Source: Massilia varians | Lineage (GTDB): Bacteria > Pseudomonadota > Gammaproteobacteria > Burkholderiales > Burkholderiaceae_D | Length of the DNA stretch: 64,000 bases | Direction of reading: 5' to 3' | Assembly: GCF_027923905.1 (NCBI RefSeq) | Contig: NZ_AP026966.1 | Location: forward strand, 5,085,001-5,149,000 | In this document: positions 30,773-38,916 of the stretch, in pieces | How the letters are laid out: every line of letters begins with the position of its first letter | Numbering within the stretch: the stretch's first letter is position 1 | Program-made: the position numbers and the translations under genes | The notes under the pieces: model-generated | Databases searched by the model: none | What the model was told of the DNA's origin: nothing | Seen by the model: the letters and a program-made list of their open reading frames with translations, nothing else

Positions 30773-31816
30773 ATGCACCTGTTCACACGCAGCCTATTTA
30801 CCGCACTGGCCCTGGCTTCCCCACTGGCGCACGCGGCCCTGCCCGCCGCCTGCAAGCCGGGCCAGGCAATCCACGACAGCGGCTATGTCAAGATCGGTGG
30901 CATCGAGCAATGGATCTCGATCGACGGCGCCGACTGCGCCAAGCCGGCGCTCCTGCTGGTGCATGGCGGTCCCGGCAATCCGCTCTCGGTCTACGAGAAC
31001 GGCCCCTACGCGTCCTGGACCAGGGATTACGTCGTCGTCCACTGGGACCAGCGCGCTAGCGGGCTGACCTGGTCGCGCAACGCGCCCGATGAAGACACGC
31101 CCCTGCGCCTGGAGCGAATGCGCGACGACGGCATCGAGCTGTCGCGCCACCTGCTCGAACGCCTGGGCAAGCGCAAGCTGGTCCTGCTCGGCAGCTCCTG
31201 GGGCTCGATCCTGGGCGGACACATGGCCACCAAGAGCCCGGAACTCTACTGCGCCTGGATGCCGGTGGCGCAGGTCGTCAACAATACCGAGACCATGCGT
31301 GTCTCGCGCGACGCCATCCTGGCGCGCGCCCGCGCGGCGGGAGACGGGGCCACCGTCGAGAAGATCGAGGCGCTCGGCACGCCGCCGTGGACCAACCCGC
31401 GCAACTTCGGCATCCTGCGCCGTGCAATCCGCAAGTACGAAGCCATGGTGTCCGATCCGGCGCCTGCTGCCTGGCTCGAATGGAAGGCCGCGCGCGGCAC
31501 CCCGAAGGCGCGTGCCGACTACGAGGCGGCCGAGGACTACTCATACATCCAGTTCATCGGCATGAAGGGCGACGGCATCGCTTCGCTGGTGGACATGGAG
31601 CGCCAGGCGGCCAGCTTCAAGCTTCCGGTCTACATGGTGCATGGCGAGCAGGACCTGCTGGGAACAAAAGAGATCGCGCAGCGCTACTTCGACCGGATCT
31701 CGGCCCCGCGCAAGCAGCTGGCGATCGTCCCGCGCGCCGGACACGATCCGAACCTTCCCCTGGTCGATGCCCAGGCGCGCATGCTGGCCAGCCAGCTGGG
31801 CGGCCGCTGCGAATGA
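30773..31816 (+). CDS. Exported alpha/beta hydrolase, S33 proline-peptidase-like
   Basis: The 347-residue protein has a signal peptide (cleaved near AHA-AL, residue 21). HGGPG at 64-68 forms the oxyanion hole typical of proline iminopeptidases, VVHWDQRASGLT follows, and GSSWGS at 140-145 gives nucleophile Ser142. The catalytic Asp is likely in VHGEQDLLGT and the His in PRAGHDPNLP. These features fit family S33 aminopeptidases or related esterases, but export to the periplasm is less usual. It is divergent from the M64 gene and converges on the cyanophycinase gene with a 7-nt gap. Confidence 0.88.
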   Translation: MHLFTRSLFTALALASPLAHAALPAACKPGQAIHDSGYVKIGGIEQWISIDGADCAKPALLLVHGGPGNPLSVYENGPYASWTRDYVVVHWDQRASGLTWSRNAPDEDTPLRLERMRDDGIELSRHLLERLGKRKLVLLGSSWGSILGGHMATKSPELYCAWMPVAQVVNNTETMRVSRDAILARARAAGDGATVEKIEALGTPPWTNPRNFGILRRAIRKYEAMVSDPAPAAWLEWKAARGTPKARADYEAAEDYSYIQFIGMKGDGIASLVDMERQAASFKLPVYMVHGEQDLLGTKEIAQRYFDRISAPRKQLAIVPRAGHDPNLPLVDAQARMLASQLGGRCE

Positions 31817-31823
31817 TCCGCTC

Positions 31824-33107
31824 CTACCTGGCGGCATCGGCCCGGCTGGCGCCGGAACCGCCGTCCGCCACGGTCTCGAGCTGCCGGTACTGGTACAGCG
31901 GCCGCTGCACCACGATCGGCCGGATGTCGAGCCGCATGTTGTAGACCGAGTACTGCTCGGTGAACGAGGACTGGTAGCCCACGCTGTCGCCCGTGCGGGT
32001 GAGCTTGAACTCGAAGCCGAGGTCGGGCTGGATGCCGTGCGGGCTGTCGAGCGAGAGGCCGATGGCGGCAAGCTGGTCGCTGTCGATCAGCTTGGCCATC
32101 AGGTCGACCACCGTGCTGTTGCCGAGGATGTCGGCCGAGAACAGCGGTTCGCGATAATAGGGCCGGGCCGGGTCGATCCGGTTGTCCAGCTTGTCGGGCG
32201 AGGGCGTGAAGGTCCGGGTGAGCAGGTTGAAGCGGTCGCCGCTGTCCAGGTAGCTCAGGCGCACGTTGCCGATGCTCAGCGGCCCTCCCTGCGCCCCGTC
32301 CTGCGGCACCGCCCCCGACAGGTCGACCAGCAGCGCGCCGCGGTAGCCGATCACCTCGACGTCGCGGGCCGGGCCGACCACCATGGCGGTGTTCTCGTCG
32401 ATGCCCAGGCCCAGCTTGTAGCCCTTCTTGAGCATGGCCGGCACCATGCGCGCGAAACGGCCGCGCACCAGGAGGTGCTGGTCGATGAAGACGTCGTCGC
32501 CGATGAAGCCGAGGCCGGGCGCGATCTCCGTGCCCTCGTCGATGCCGAGCTTGAGCGTGGCCAGCACCGTCTTGGGACGGCCGAACATGGTGCTGCTCAT
32601 GATGGCGGCGCCGGCGCTCGATCCGGCGATCATGCCGCCGCGCCGGTACAGGTCCCACAGGGCGTCGAGCATGCGGGTATTGGCGCCGTCCTCGCGGCGC
32701 AGCGCGCGCGTGATGCGGCCCTGGTCGCCGCCGGCGAAATAGGCGCCGCCGGCCGCGCGTACCGCGCTGGCCAGCGCCGGATCCTCCGCCGCCGTCTGGT
32801 AGTCGGTGCCGGACAGGCGCACGGCCACCGGCACGAAAAAGGCCCTGGCGCCATAGTGGTTGAAGCGCTCGACCAGGAATTTGCCGGCTTTTTCAGGGTT
32901 GGCCGAGGCCGAGGCGAACACGGCGATGCGGGCGCCCTTGCCGCCCGCCAGCTGGACCATGCGCTCCCACACGGCGGCATTGTCGGCACGCAGTGCGCCG
33001 CCGATGATGACGAGCGAGCCTTTCGGTTGCGGGGTATCGGCCGCGGCAAGCGGCTGGCTTCCCAGCAAGGCAAACACCAGCAGAGCACGGACGACGGCGC
33101 GAAGCAT
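31824..33107 (-). CDS. Exported cyanophycinase (peptidase family S51)
   Basis: The 427-residue protein has a signal peptide (cleaved near LAA-AD, residue 23) and the S51 fold. PKGSLVIIGGALR opens the domain, GGAYFAGGDQGRITRAL precedes the nucleophile, and IAGSSAGAAIMSSTM gives catalytic Ser164. Cyanophycinases cut multi-L-arginyl-poly-aspartate into beta-Asp-Arg dipeptides; exported ones feed on cyanophycin released by other cells. The residues after about 290 extend beyond the short intracellular enzymes, as in extracellular CphE-type proteins. No cyanophycin synthetase gene is in the window, which fits a scavenging role. Confidence 0.88.
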   Translation of the reverse strand: MLRAVVRALLVFALLGSQPLAAADTPQPKGSLVIIGGALRADNAAVWERMVQLAGGKGARIAVFASASANPEKAGKFLVERFNHYGARAFFVPVAVRLSGTDYQTAAEDPALASAVRAAGGAYFAGGDQGRITRALRREDGANTRMLDALWDLYRRGGMIAGSSAGAAIMSSTMFGRPKTVLATLKLGIDEGTEIAPGLGFIGDDVFIDQHLLVRGRFARMVPAMLKKGYKLGLGIDENTAMVVGPARDVEVIGYRGALLVDLSGAVPQDGAQGGPLSIGNVRLSYLDSGDRFNLLTRTFTPSPDKLDNRIDPARPYYREPLFSADILGNSTVVDLMAKLIDSDQLAAIGLSLDSPHGIQPDLGFEFKLTRTGDSVGYQSSFTEQYSVYNMRLDIRPIVVQRPLYQYRQLETVADGGSGASRADAAR

Positions 33108-33174
33108 GCGAATCCTCCCGGTTCAGGCACATCGTAAGCCTGATTCCAGAAGGGAGTCGCCGTGTTGAGTATGC

Positions 33175-33612
33175 TCAGGACAAATATATGTTCGGAAAGT
33201 ACCGCTCCATCATCGTCTCGGGACGCTGGGGCGCGGTGAAACCGAAGCGCTCGTACAGGCTGTGCGAATCGCTCGTGTTGAGCGTGAAGCGGCGCAGTTT
33301 CTGCAGGCTGGGGTGGCGCAGTACCGCCCCGATCAGCTGCTTGCCGTAGCCGCGGCCGCGGTACTCGGGCACCACGAACACGTCCACCAGGTTGGCGAAG
33401 GTGGCGAAGTCGGTGATGACGCGTGCAAAAGCGATCTGGCGCCCGTCGAGATAGCCGCCGAAACACAGCGAATTCTCGATGGCGCGCTCGACCACCGGAC
33501 GCCCAATGCCGACTGCCCAGGTGGATTGTTCGCTCAGGAAGCGGTAGATCATCGGGATGTCCAGCCGCGACTGGTCGGTACTGACCTGGAAGCTCGAATC
33601 GTTGGTAATCAT
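33175..33612 (-). CDS. GNAT family N-acetyltransferase
   Basis: The 145-residue protein has the acetyl-CoA site VDVFVVPEYRGRGYGKQLIGAVL (Q/RxxGxG/A type) and the closing YERFGF strand. The stretch IPMIYRFLSEQSTWAVGIGRPVVERAIENSLCFGGY is characteristic of a common but unassigned small GNAT group. It is a single gene; the target is not predictable. The ATG at 33612 gives a full-length domain. Confidence 0.88.
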   Translation of the reverse strand: MITNDSSFQVSTDQSRLDIPMIYRFLSEQSTWAVGIGRPVVERAIENSLCFGGYLDGRQIAFARVITDFATFANLVDVFVVPEYRGRGYGKQLIGAVLRHPSLQKLRRFTLNTSDSHSLYERFGFTAPQRPETMMERYFPNIYLS

Positions 33613-33697
33613 GAAGGCTTGGAATATGGCTTAAAAACCAATTCTAGCGCCGTTCTCTTGATGCATAAGTTTCAATTGGACGGCGTTCCCGGGCAGC

Positions 33698-34276
33698 TCA
33701 GCCGTTGCGCAGGTAGCGCTCAGGCAGCTGCAGCTTGGCATCCTCGGCCTGCCAGACCAGGTTCAGCACGTACCAGCGCTTGCCGTCATGGATGAGCTGG
33801 ATACTGTTGATCCCGCGCATGAAGGGCTTGGCATCGTCCTTGGCGTGGCGCGCCTCGTAGGTGCTGAACACGTGGGCGATCTGGCCGAAGGTCTCCATGG
33901 TGCGCGCCTTTTCGGTCTCGAAGAAACCCATGGTGGCGAAGGCCTTGGTGTTGCGGGCGATGTAGTCGTCCGGGCTCATGGCGCGCAGGACATAGCTGCC
34001 GTCCGGGCGCGCGGCCATGGCGCCCATGCGCCCCTCGGGCGCGAACAGCGACCGCAGGCGGTCCCAGTCGCGCGGCACGCCGGCCGGGCCCGAGATCACG
34101 TCGTAGACGGCGGCGATGATGGCGTCGATCGAGGCGACGTCCGACGCCCTGGCGGCCGGCATGCCGGCGGCCGCCGGCGCCGCCGGTGCGGCGATCGCGG
34201 TGGGCGTGGCCTGCTGCGCCAGGGCCGCGGGTGCGGCAAATGCCAGTGCCAGGCCGAGTCGGGCCAAACGGTTCAT
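33698..34276 (-). CDS. Exported NTF2/SnoaL-like protein, unknown function
   Basis: The 192-residue protein starts with a signal peptide (MNRLARLGLALAFAAPAALA). From about residue 50 it shows an NTF2-like fold pattern: IIAAVYDVISGPAGVPRDWDRLRSLFAPEGRM, then FFETEKARTMETFGQIAHVFSTYEARH and GINSIQLIHDGKRWYVLNLVWQ. Such domains bind small hydrophobic ligands or act as isomerases; no catalytic residue can be assigned. The ATG at 34276 has a strong AGGGGGA ribosome site. It is divergent from argH. Confidence 0.82.
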   Translation of the reverse strand: MNRLARLGLALAFAAPAALAQQATPTAIAAPAAPAAAGMPAARASDVASIDAIIAAVYDVISGPAGVPRDWDRLRSLFAPEGRMGAMAARPDGSYVLRAMSPDDYIARNTKAFATMGFFETEKARTMETFGQIAHVFSTYEARHAKDDAKPFMRGINSIQLIHDGKRWYVLNLVWQAEDAKLQLPERYLRNG

Positions 34277-34374
34277 GCGTCCCCCTATTGTTGTCATTTG
34301 ATGAATAGTGAATACATCATCATGCATTTCCAGGCGCTTGTCATCCACCTCGGGTGGGGGTCGGGCGGGCCAGT

Positions 34375-34380
34375 TATAAT
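34375..34380 (+). promoter_or_regulatory. -10 element of argH
   Basis: A consensus TATAAT lies 28 nt upstream of the argH ATG. The -35 is not obvious. Confidence 0.6.
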
Positions 34381-34381
34381 C

Positions 34382-34406
34382 GTGGGATACCTAACAGGGA
34401 TCCCAC
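34382..34406. promoter_or_regulatory. Inverted repeat in the argH leader
   Basis: GTGGGAT and ATCCCAC flank 11 nt and end one base before the argH ATG. The right arm overlaps the AGGGA ribosome-binding sequence, so pairing could hide it; alternatively it is an operator just after the -10. Confidence 0.4.
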
Positions 34407-34407
34407 C

Positions 34408-35805
34408 ATGACCGATCAATTCTCCAAGAAAGCCGAAGCCTGGTCCGCGCGCTTCACCGAACCCGTCTCCGACCTCGTCAAGCGCTACACCGCCTCCGTG
34501 TTCTTCGACAAGCGCCTGGCGCCCTTCGACATCCAGGGCTCACTCGCCCACGCCGAGATGCTGGCCGCGCAAGGCATCATCAGTGAACAGGACCGTGCGG
34601 AGATCGAGCGCGGCATGGCCCAGATCAAGGGCGAGATCGAGGCCGGCAGCTTCGAATGGCTGCTCGACCTGGAAGACGTGCACCTGAACATCGAGAAGCG
34701 CCTGACCGAGCTGGTGGGCGACGCCGGCAAGCGCCTGCACACCGGCCGTTCCCGGAATGACCAGGTGGCGACCGACATCCGCCTGTACGTGCGGGCGGCG
34801 ATCGACGACATCCTCGGCCTCCTGGGGAGCCTGCGCGGCGCGCTGCTCGATCTGGCCGAGCGCCATGCCGACACCATCATGCCGGGCTTCACCCACCTGC
34901 AGGTGGCCCAGCCGATCACCTTCGGACACCACATGCTGGCCTACGTCGAGATGTTCGGGCGCGACGCCGAGCGCATGCAGGATGCGCGCCGGCGCGTAAA
35001 CCGCCTGCCGCTGGGCGCGGCCGCGCTGGCCGGCACCACCTTCCCGATCGACCGCCTGCGCGTGGCGAACACCCTGGGCTTCGAGGACGTCTGCCACAAC
35101 TCGCTGGACGCCGTCTCGGACCGCGATTTCGCCATCGAATTCACGGCAGCGGCCTCCTTGATCATGATGCACGTGTCGCGCTTCTCGGAAGAACTGGTCA
35201 TGTGGATGAGCCCGCGCATCGGCTTCATCGACATCGCCGACCGCTTCTGCACCGGCTCGTCGATCATGCCGCAGAAGAAGAACCCGGACGTGCCGGAACT
35301 GGCGCGCGGCAAGACCGGCCGCGTCTACGGCCACCTGAACGGCCTGCTGACCCTGATGAAAGGCCAGCCGCTGGCCTACAACAAGGACAACCAGGAAGAC
35401 AAGGAACCGCTGTTCGACACCATCGATACCCTCACCGACACCCTGCGCATCTTCGCCGACATGGCGGGCGGCATCACGGTCAAGGCCGAGAACATGCGTG
35501 CGGCGGCGCTGCAGGGTTATGCCACCGCGACCGACCTGGCCGACTACCTGGTCAAGAAGGGCCTGCCCTTCCGCGACGCCCACGAAGCGGTGGCGCACGC
35601 GGTGCGCGCCTGCGACATCGCCAAGTGCGACCTGTCGGAGATGTCGCTGGAGCAGTTGCGCGAATTCTCGCCGCTGATCGAGCAGGACGTGTTTGCGGTC
35701 CTGACCCTGGAAGGCTCGGTGGCGGCGCGCGACCACGTCGGCGGCACCGCGCCGAACCAGGTGCGCAAGGCGATCGCGCGCGTGCGCAAGCAGCTCGAAC
35801 AGTGA
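34408..35805 (+). CDS. argH: Argininosuccinate lyase
   Basis: The 465-residue enzyme splits argininosuccinate into arginine and fumarate, the last step of arginine synthesis, as a homotetramer. Family signatures are [38 protein letters not shown] and the flexible catalytic loop [12 protein letters not shown], with the catalytic Ser at about 284-285. Length is typical. The ATG at 34408 gives the standard [16 protein letters not shown] start. It is followed at once by a dispersed repeat, with no other arg gene nearby. Confidence 0.98.
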   Translation: MTDQFSKKAEAWSARFTEPVSDLVKRYTASVFFDKRLAPFDIQGSLAHAEMLAAQGIISEQDRAEIERGMAQIKGEIEAGSFEWLLDLEDVHLNIEKRLTELVGDAGKRLHTGRSRNDQVATDIRLYVRAAIDDILGLLGSLRGALLDLAERHADTIMPGFTHLQVAQPITFGHHMLAYVEMFGRDAERMQDARRRVNRLPLGAAALAGTTFPIDRLRVANTLGFEDVCHNSLDAVSDRDFAIEFTAAASLIMMHVSRFSEELVMWMSPRIGFIDIADRFCTGSSIMPQKKNPDVPELARGKTGRVYGHLNGLLTLMKGQPLAYNKDNQEDKEPLFDTIDTLTDTLRIFADMAGGITVKAENMRAAALQGYATATDLADYLVKKGLPFRDAHEAVAHAVRACDIAKCDLSEMSLEQLREFSPLIEQDVFAVLTLEGSVAARDHVGGTAPNQVRKAIARVRKQLEQ

Positions 35806-35810
35806 TTTTC

Positions 35811-35940
35811 GTAGGGTGGGCAGGGGAAAACAGTCCAGTGGACTGTTTTCCGCCCACGCGTTCAAATCCCACAATGAACGGACGTGACGTCTATTCACGT
35901 GCTGGCTGAACGCGTGGGCGGGAAGACCCGCCCACCCTAC
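35811..35940. repeat. Two-hairpin dispersed repeat, copy 3 (longer left arm)
   Basis: It starts GTAGGGTGGGC, six nt after the argH stop, and ends CCGCCCACCCTAC. The left unit (35811-35865) has a much longer hairpin than the other copies, built on GGAAAACAGTCCA / TGGACTGTTTTCC, before GCCCACGCGTTCAA. The right unit is 35906-35940. The linker has TCTATTCAC, shared with copy 1. Confidence 0.85.
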
Positions 35941-36138
35941 GTTAAAGAAGTCATCAACCACCGCGCTTGTCGCGGCCGGGCAGCTCTGCGCCAGGGCCGC
36001 GATGTCGTTGAAGGACAAGTCCAGCCCATCATCGTCCGCATCCGGCTGCCAGGCGCGCAGCCCGGCGTCAAGGGAAGCGAAGATGCCGCGCCTTTTGCGC
36101 TAAGCTGGGCGCCCCGATTCCACAACGAGACCGCTTCC
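35941..36138 (-). other. Possible remnant of a minus-strand gene
   Basis: On the minus strand, from about 36095 to the repeat edge, the frame reads ...FASLDAGLRAWQPDADDD followed by GLDLSFNDIAALAQSCPAAT, which has a protein-like composition. It begins after an in-frame TAG with no start codon and runs without its own stop into repeat copy 3. It may be a decayed 3' end of a gene or chance coding-like sequence. No function can be given. With the repeat, it makes up the 333-nt gap between argH and the HAD gene. Confidence 0.25.
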
Positions 36139-36822
36139 GTGACCCCGACCAATCCTTCCGTCCTGCCCTCGCGCGACTATGCCGCCTTCCTGTTCGACAT
36201 GGACGGCACCATCCTGACCTCGATCAAGTCCGCCGAGCGGGTCTGGAGCGCATGGGCGCTCCGGCATGGACTCGATCCGGTGACGTTCGTGCCGACCGTG
36301 CACGGCAAGCGCACCGAGGATACCATCCGCCAACTCGGCCTGCCCGGTGTCGATCCGGTGGCCGAGGCGCTGGGCATCGCGCTGGCCGAGATCGAAGACG
36401 TCGGCGACATCGAGGAGATCGCCGGCGTGGGCCGCTTCCTGGCCAGCCTGCCGACGGACCGCTGGGCCATCGTCACCTCGGCCTCGCGCGCGCTGGCCAC
36501 GGCGCGCATCGCCGCCGCCGGCCTGCCCTTGCCGCCGCTGCTGGTATCGGCCGACGACGTCAAGCGCGGCAAGCCCAACCCCGATCCTTTCCTGCTGGGC
36601 GCGCAGAAGCTGGGCGTGGCGCCGCAGGATTGCCTGGTGTTCGAGGATACGACGATCGGCCTGGCCGCCGCAGAAAGCGCGGGCATGGACAGCCTGATCG
36701 TGACCGCCACCCATGTCCATCCGGTAGAGACGCATGCCGCACCGATACCGGATTACACCGACCTGATGGTCGTTGCCACCGAGAGCGGTCGCCTGCGGGT
36801 GCAAAGACGGATCGGTCACTGA
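36139..36822 (+). CDS. HAD-superfamily phosphatase (sugar-phosphatase-like)
   Basis: The 227-residue enzyme has HAD motif I FLFDMDGTI with Asp20 (nucleophile) and Asp22, motif II TSASRAL, motif III Lys in DVKRGKPNPDPFLLGA, and motif IV VFEDTTIGLAAAESAGM. The helical cap of the beta-phosphoglucomutase/DOG phosphatase type lies between motifs I and II. The start is GTG at 36139, giving MTPTNPSVLPSRDY; no in-frame ATG precedes the DxD motif with a sensible spacing. Substrates of such enzymes are sugar or polyol phosphates, not decidable here. Confidence 0.88.
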   Translation: MTPTNPSVLPSRDYAAFLFDMDGTILTSIKSAERVWSAWALRHGLDPVTFVPTVHGKRTEDTIRQLGLPGVDPVAEALGIALAEIEDVGDIEEIAGVGRFLASLPTDRWAIVTSASRALATARIAAAGLPLPPLLVSADDVKRGKPNPDPFLLGAQKLGVAPQDCLVFEDTTIGLAAAESAGMDSLIVTATHVHPVETHAAPIPDYTDLMVVATESGRLRVQRRIGH

Positions 36823-37139
36823 CAAGCAGCCGCGCTAGCGGTGCAAAGGGGCGAAGCGGCTGAAACACGGCCCCGTCCCGATACACGGGCACGGGGTGCC
36901 CGCCGGACCTGTTGCGCCTCGCGTGCACGTCCGCACGACAATGGGTGGAATACCCCGCCTCGATTCAGACAATTTCCTATAATGAAACTATTGTATCTAA
37001 TCTACAACTAGATTCTATCGATTAATTTTTTGATGTTTACGCTTGCTGAAAGGAATTGATACACTTCGTTACATTGATTTACATAGATTTACGTAATGCC
37101 TGATGGGTAAGCCTGCCCATCGGCGCGTAGCCAGACAGC
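36823..37139. other. Gene-free stretch with an A+T-rich promoter-like patch
   Basis: No open frame with protein-like content is visible on either strand. The part from about 36960 to 37100 is markedly richer in A and T than the surroundings. It contains TTGATA (near 37058) and, 17 nt on, TTACAT, a possible promoter for the VirK/YbjX gene, and several repeats of the TTTACNTA type. Silencing by an H-NS-like protein is possible but unproven. Confidence 0.45.
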
Positions 37140-38090
37140 ATGCCGCCCTTGACCCATGATCGTTCCCCGCCAGCGCGGGCAACCGCGTCCTCCCCACGTG
37201 TGACACTCAGGATGGGAATATCGCGCAAGCAGGGACGGATTCCCTATGTGCGCGAGCTGCTCAAGCTGAAAGTGCGCTCGCTGGCCTATCCGCATGCGAC
37301 GCGCCGCTGGCTCAGGCTGCTCAACTCGCATCCGGCCTTCGCCGATTACGTCCAGCACTGCCCGCGCCTGCTCTACAAGATCTACCGCCCTTACATGACC
37401 CTGCATCTGCCGATCGAGGCCAGGCTGGACGCGCTCACCGTGCATTACCAGACGGTGTTCGAACGTGGCATGGGCGAGCTGGTGACGCAGGCAGCCAGCG
37501 GCCCGGTGTCGCTGGTGTCCTTTGCGGGACGCGATGGGGATACCTACGACATTGCCCTGCGCGCTATCGGCCTGCTGGAGCGGGAGGGCGAACTGGTCCT
37601 GCAGCTGCGCGCGGCCGGCACCCCGCTCTACGCGGTCGCCTTCACTTTCGCCCGGCGGGAGGGCCGGCTGGCGGTCAACGTCGGCTGTATCCAGGGAGCC
37701 GCCGGGGAAGCGGTGCGCGAAGCGATCCGGCGGGCGACCCGGCAGTTGCACGGCTTGCGCCCAAAACAATTGCTGGTCAGCATAGTAAGCGTGCTGGGCC
37801 ACGCGCTCGATTGCGGCGAGATGCGCCTTGTCGGCAATGCCAACCGTGTCGTGCGCAGCGCCATCCGCAATGGCAGCGTCCATGCCGACTACGACCAGTT
37901 GTGGAACGAGATGGGAGCCCGCCGCCTTGCCGACGGCGACTACAGTCTTCCCTGCGGCCCCCTGGCCGAACCGGATTTCACGGCCGTGGAGTCGAAGAAG
38001 CGGGCGGAAGCGCGCCGGCGCCACGCACTGCTGGCCTTCCTGTCGGCCGCCGTGGCCGGCCGCCTGCAGCCGGTCCCGATGGCAGCCTGA
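37140..38090 (+). CDS. VirK/YbjX family protein (DUF535)
   Basis: The 316-residue protein matches the VirK/YbjX family: IEARLDALTVHYQTVFERG, the beta-strand region YAVAFTFARREGRLAVNVGCIQG, GLRPKQLLVSIVSVLGHALDCGEMRLVGNANRV and the C-terminal HADYDQLWNEMGARRLADGDYSLPC. Members are cytoplasmic proteins linked in enterobacteria to virulence-factor export and resistance to membrane-active peptides; the activity is unknown. The ATG at 37140 is the longest start; an in-frame ATG at 37212 would remove a non-conserved Ser/Pro-rich leader and cannot be excluded. An A+T-rich promoter region lies upstream, unusual for this window. Confidence 0.88.
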   Translation: MPPLTHDRSPPARATASSPRVTLRMGISRKQGRIPYVRELLKLKVRSLAYPHATRRWLRLLNSHPAFADYVQHCPRLLYKIYRPYMTLHLPIEARLDALTVHYQTVFERGMGELVTQAASGPVSLVSFAGRDGDTYDIALRAIGLLEREGELVLQLRAAGTPLYAVAFTFARREGRLAVNVGCIQGAAGEAVREAIRRATRQLHGLRPKQLLVSIVSVLGHALDCGEMRLVGNANRVVRSAIRNGSVHADYDQLWNEMGARRLADGDYSLPCGPLAEPDFTAVESKKRAEARRRHALLAFLSAAVAGRLQPVPMAA

Positions 38091-38182
38091 AGGCGCGGCC
38101 CGGCAGCCCAGGGCGGCGGCATCTTGTGCCGCCGCGGACGATACCCACATACCGGATATCGGCCTACACCCTGGAGGTGAAC

Positions 38183-38410
38183 ATGCAGCGCTATCGCAAT
38201 ACGAGCGGCGAATCCGGCGTTGTCGCCTACGACATCGACGCGAACGCGATTACCGTCCGGTTCACCGGGGGCGACTGTTACCTGTACACGGAACGCAGTG
38301 CCGGCGCCGAGAACATTGCCAAGATGCAGGAACTGGCGCGCCAGGGTCGCGGGCTGTCGACCTTCATCAGCCAGCACATCCGCAGCCACTACGCGCGCAA
38401 ACTGAACTAG
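38183..38410 (+). CDS. KTSC-domain small protein
   Basis: The 75-residue protein reads MQRYRNTSGESGVVAYDIDANAITVRF in outline, then a GGDCYLYT strand and a C-terminal GLSTFISQHIRSHYARK, matching the KTSC fold found alone or next to nucleases and lysyl-tRNA synthetase-like proteins. Function is unknown. A near-ideal ribosome site GGAGGTGA at 38173-38180 fixes the ATG. Its stop TAG overlaps the stop of the convergent cupin gene in the palindrome CTAG. Confidence 0.85.
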   Translation: MQRYRNTSGESGVVAYDIDANAITVRFTGGDCYLYTERSAGAENIAKMQELARQGRGLSTFISQHIRSHYARKLN

Positions 38411-38874
38411 GCCTCGCGTGGCGGGTACGGCGTGCCGTCCTTGCGTAAATAGGTGCCGGTGGCGCCGTCGTAGTGCAGGTCGATGTCCGGATACGTCGCC
38501 TGGTCTTCCTTCACGCGCGCACCGACGCACAGGAACACGCCCGGCCCCCAGCTGCGGTTGACCAGATGGTGCCCGTTCGGCTTTCCTGCCGGGAAAGCCG
38601 CGCAGTCGCCTGCGCGCATCAGGGTCTCGCCTTCGTCGGTCACCAGCACCAGCTCGCCCGACACCATCATCACGAATTCATCCTCGTGCGAATGCCAGTG
38701 ACGCTGCGAGGACGCCGCGCCGGGCTGCAGCTCGACAAGATTGACGCCGAACTGGCTCAGGCCGCCGGCGTCGCCCAGGGCCTGTTTGGTGCGTCCGTCC
38801 ACCATCTCGGCAAAGGGCTCCGGATAGCCGGTGCCCCGCACCACGGGAATGTTGCTCAGGTCCAGTCTCGACAT
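38407..38874 (-). CDS. Cupin-domain protein at the end of the paa operon
   Basis: The 155-residue single-domain cupin has the metal-site motif QRHWHSHEDEFVMMVSGELVLV (His, His, Glu) and a second motif around PAGKPNGHHLVN. Closely similar proteins are annotated only as cupin-domain proteins, with a C-terminal Tyr-rich tail (YPDIDLHYDG, GTYLRKDG). It starts 42 nt after paaZ in the same direction and may be co-transcribed, but no paa pathway I know needs a cupin, so the link could be positional only. Confidence 0.88.
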   Translation of the reverse strand: MSRLDLSNIPVVRGTGYPEPFAEMVDGRTKQALGDAGGLSQFGVNLVELQPGAASSQRHWHSHEDEFVMMVSGELVLVTDEGETLMRAGDCAAFPAGKPNGHHLVNRSWGPGVFLCVGARVKEDQATYPDIDLHYDGATGTYLRKDGTPYPPREA

Positions 38875-38916
38875 GCAAGGTCTCCTCGGTTGGCGGCGGA
38901 CGGCGCCTTGGGCGTC

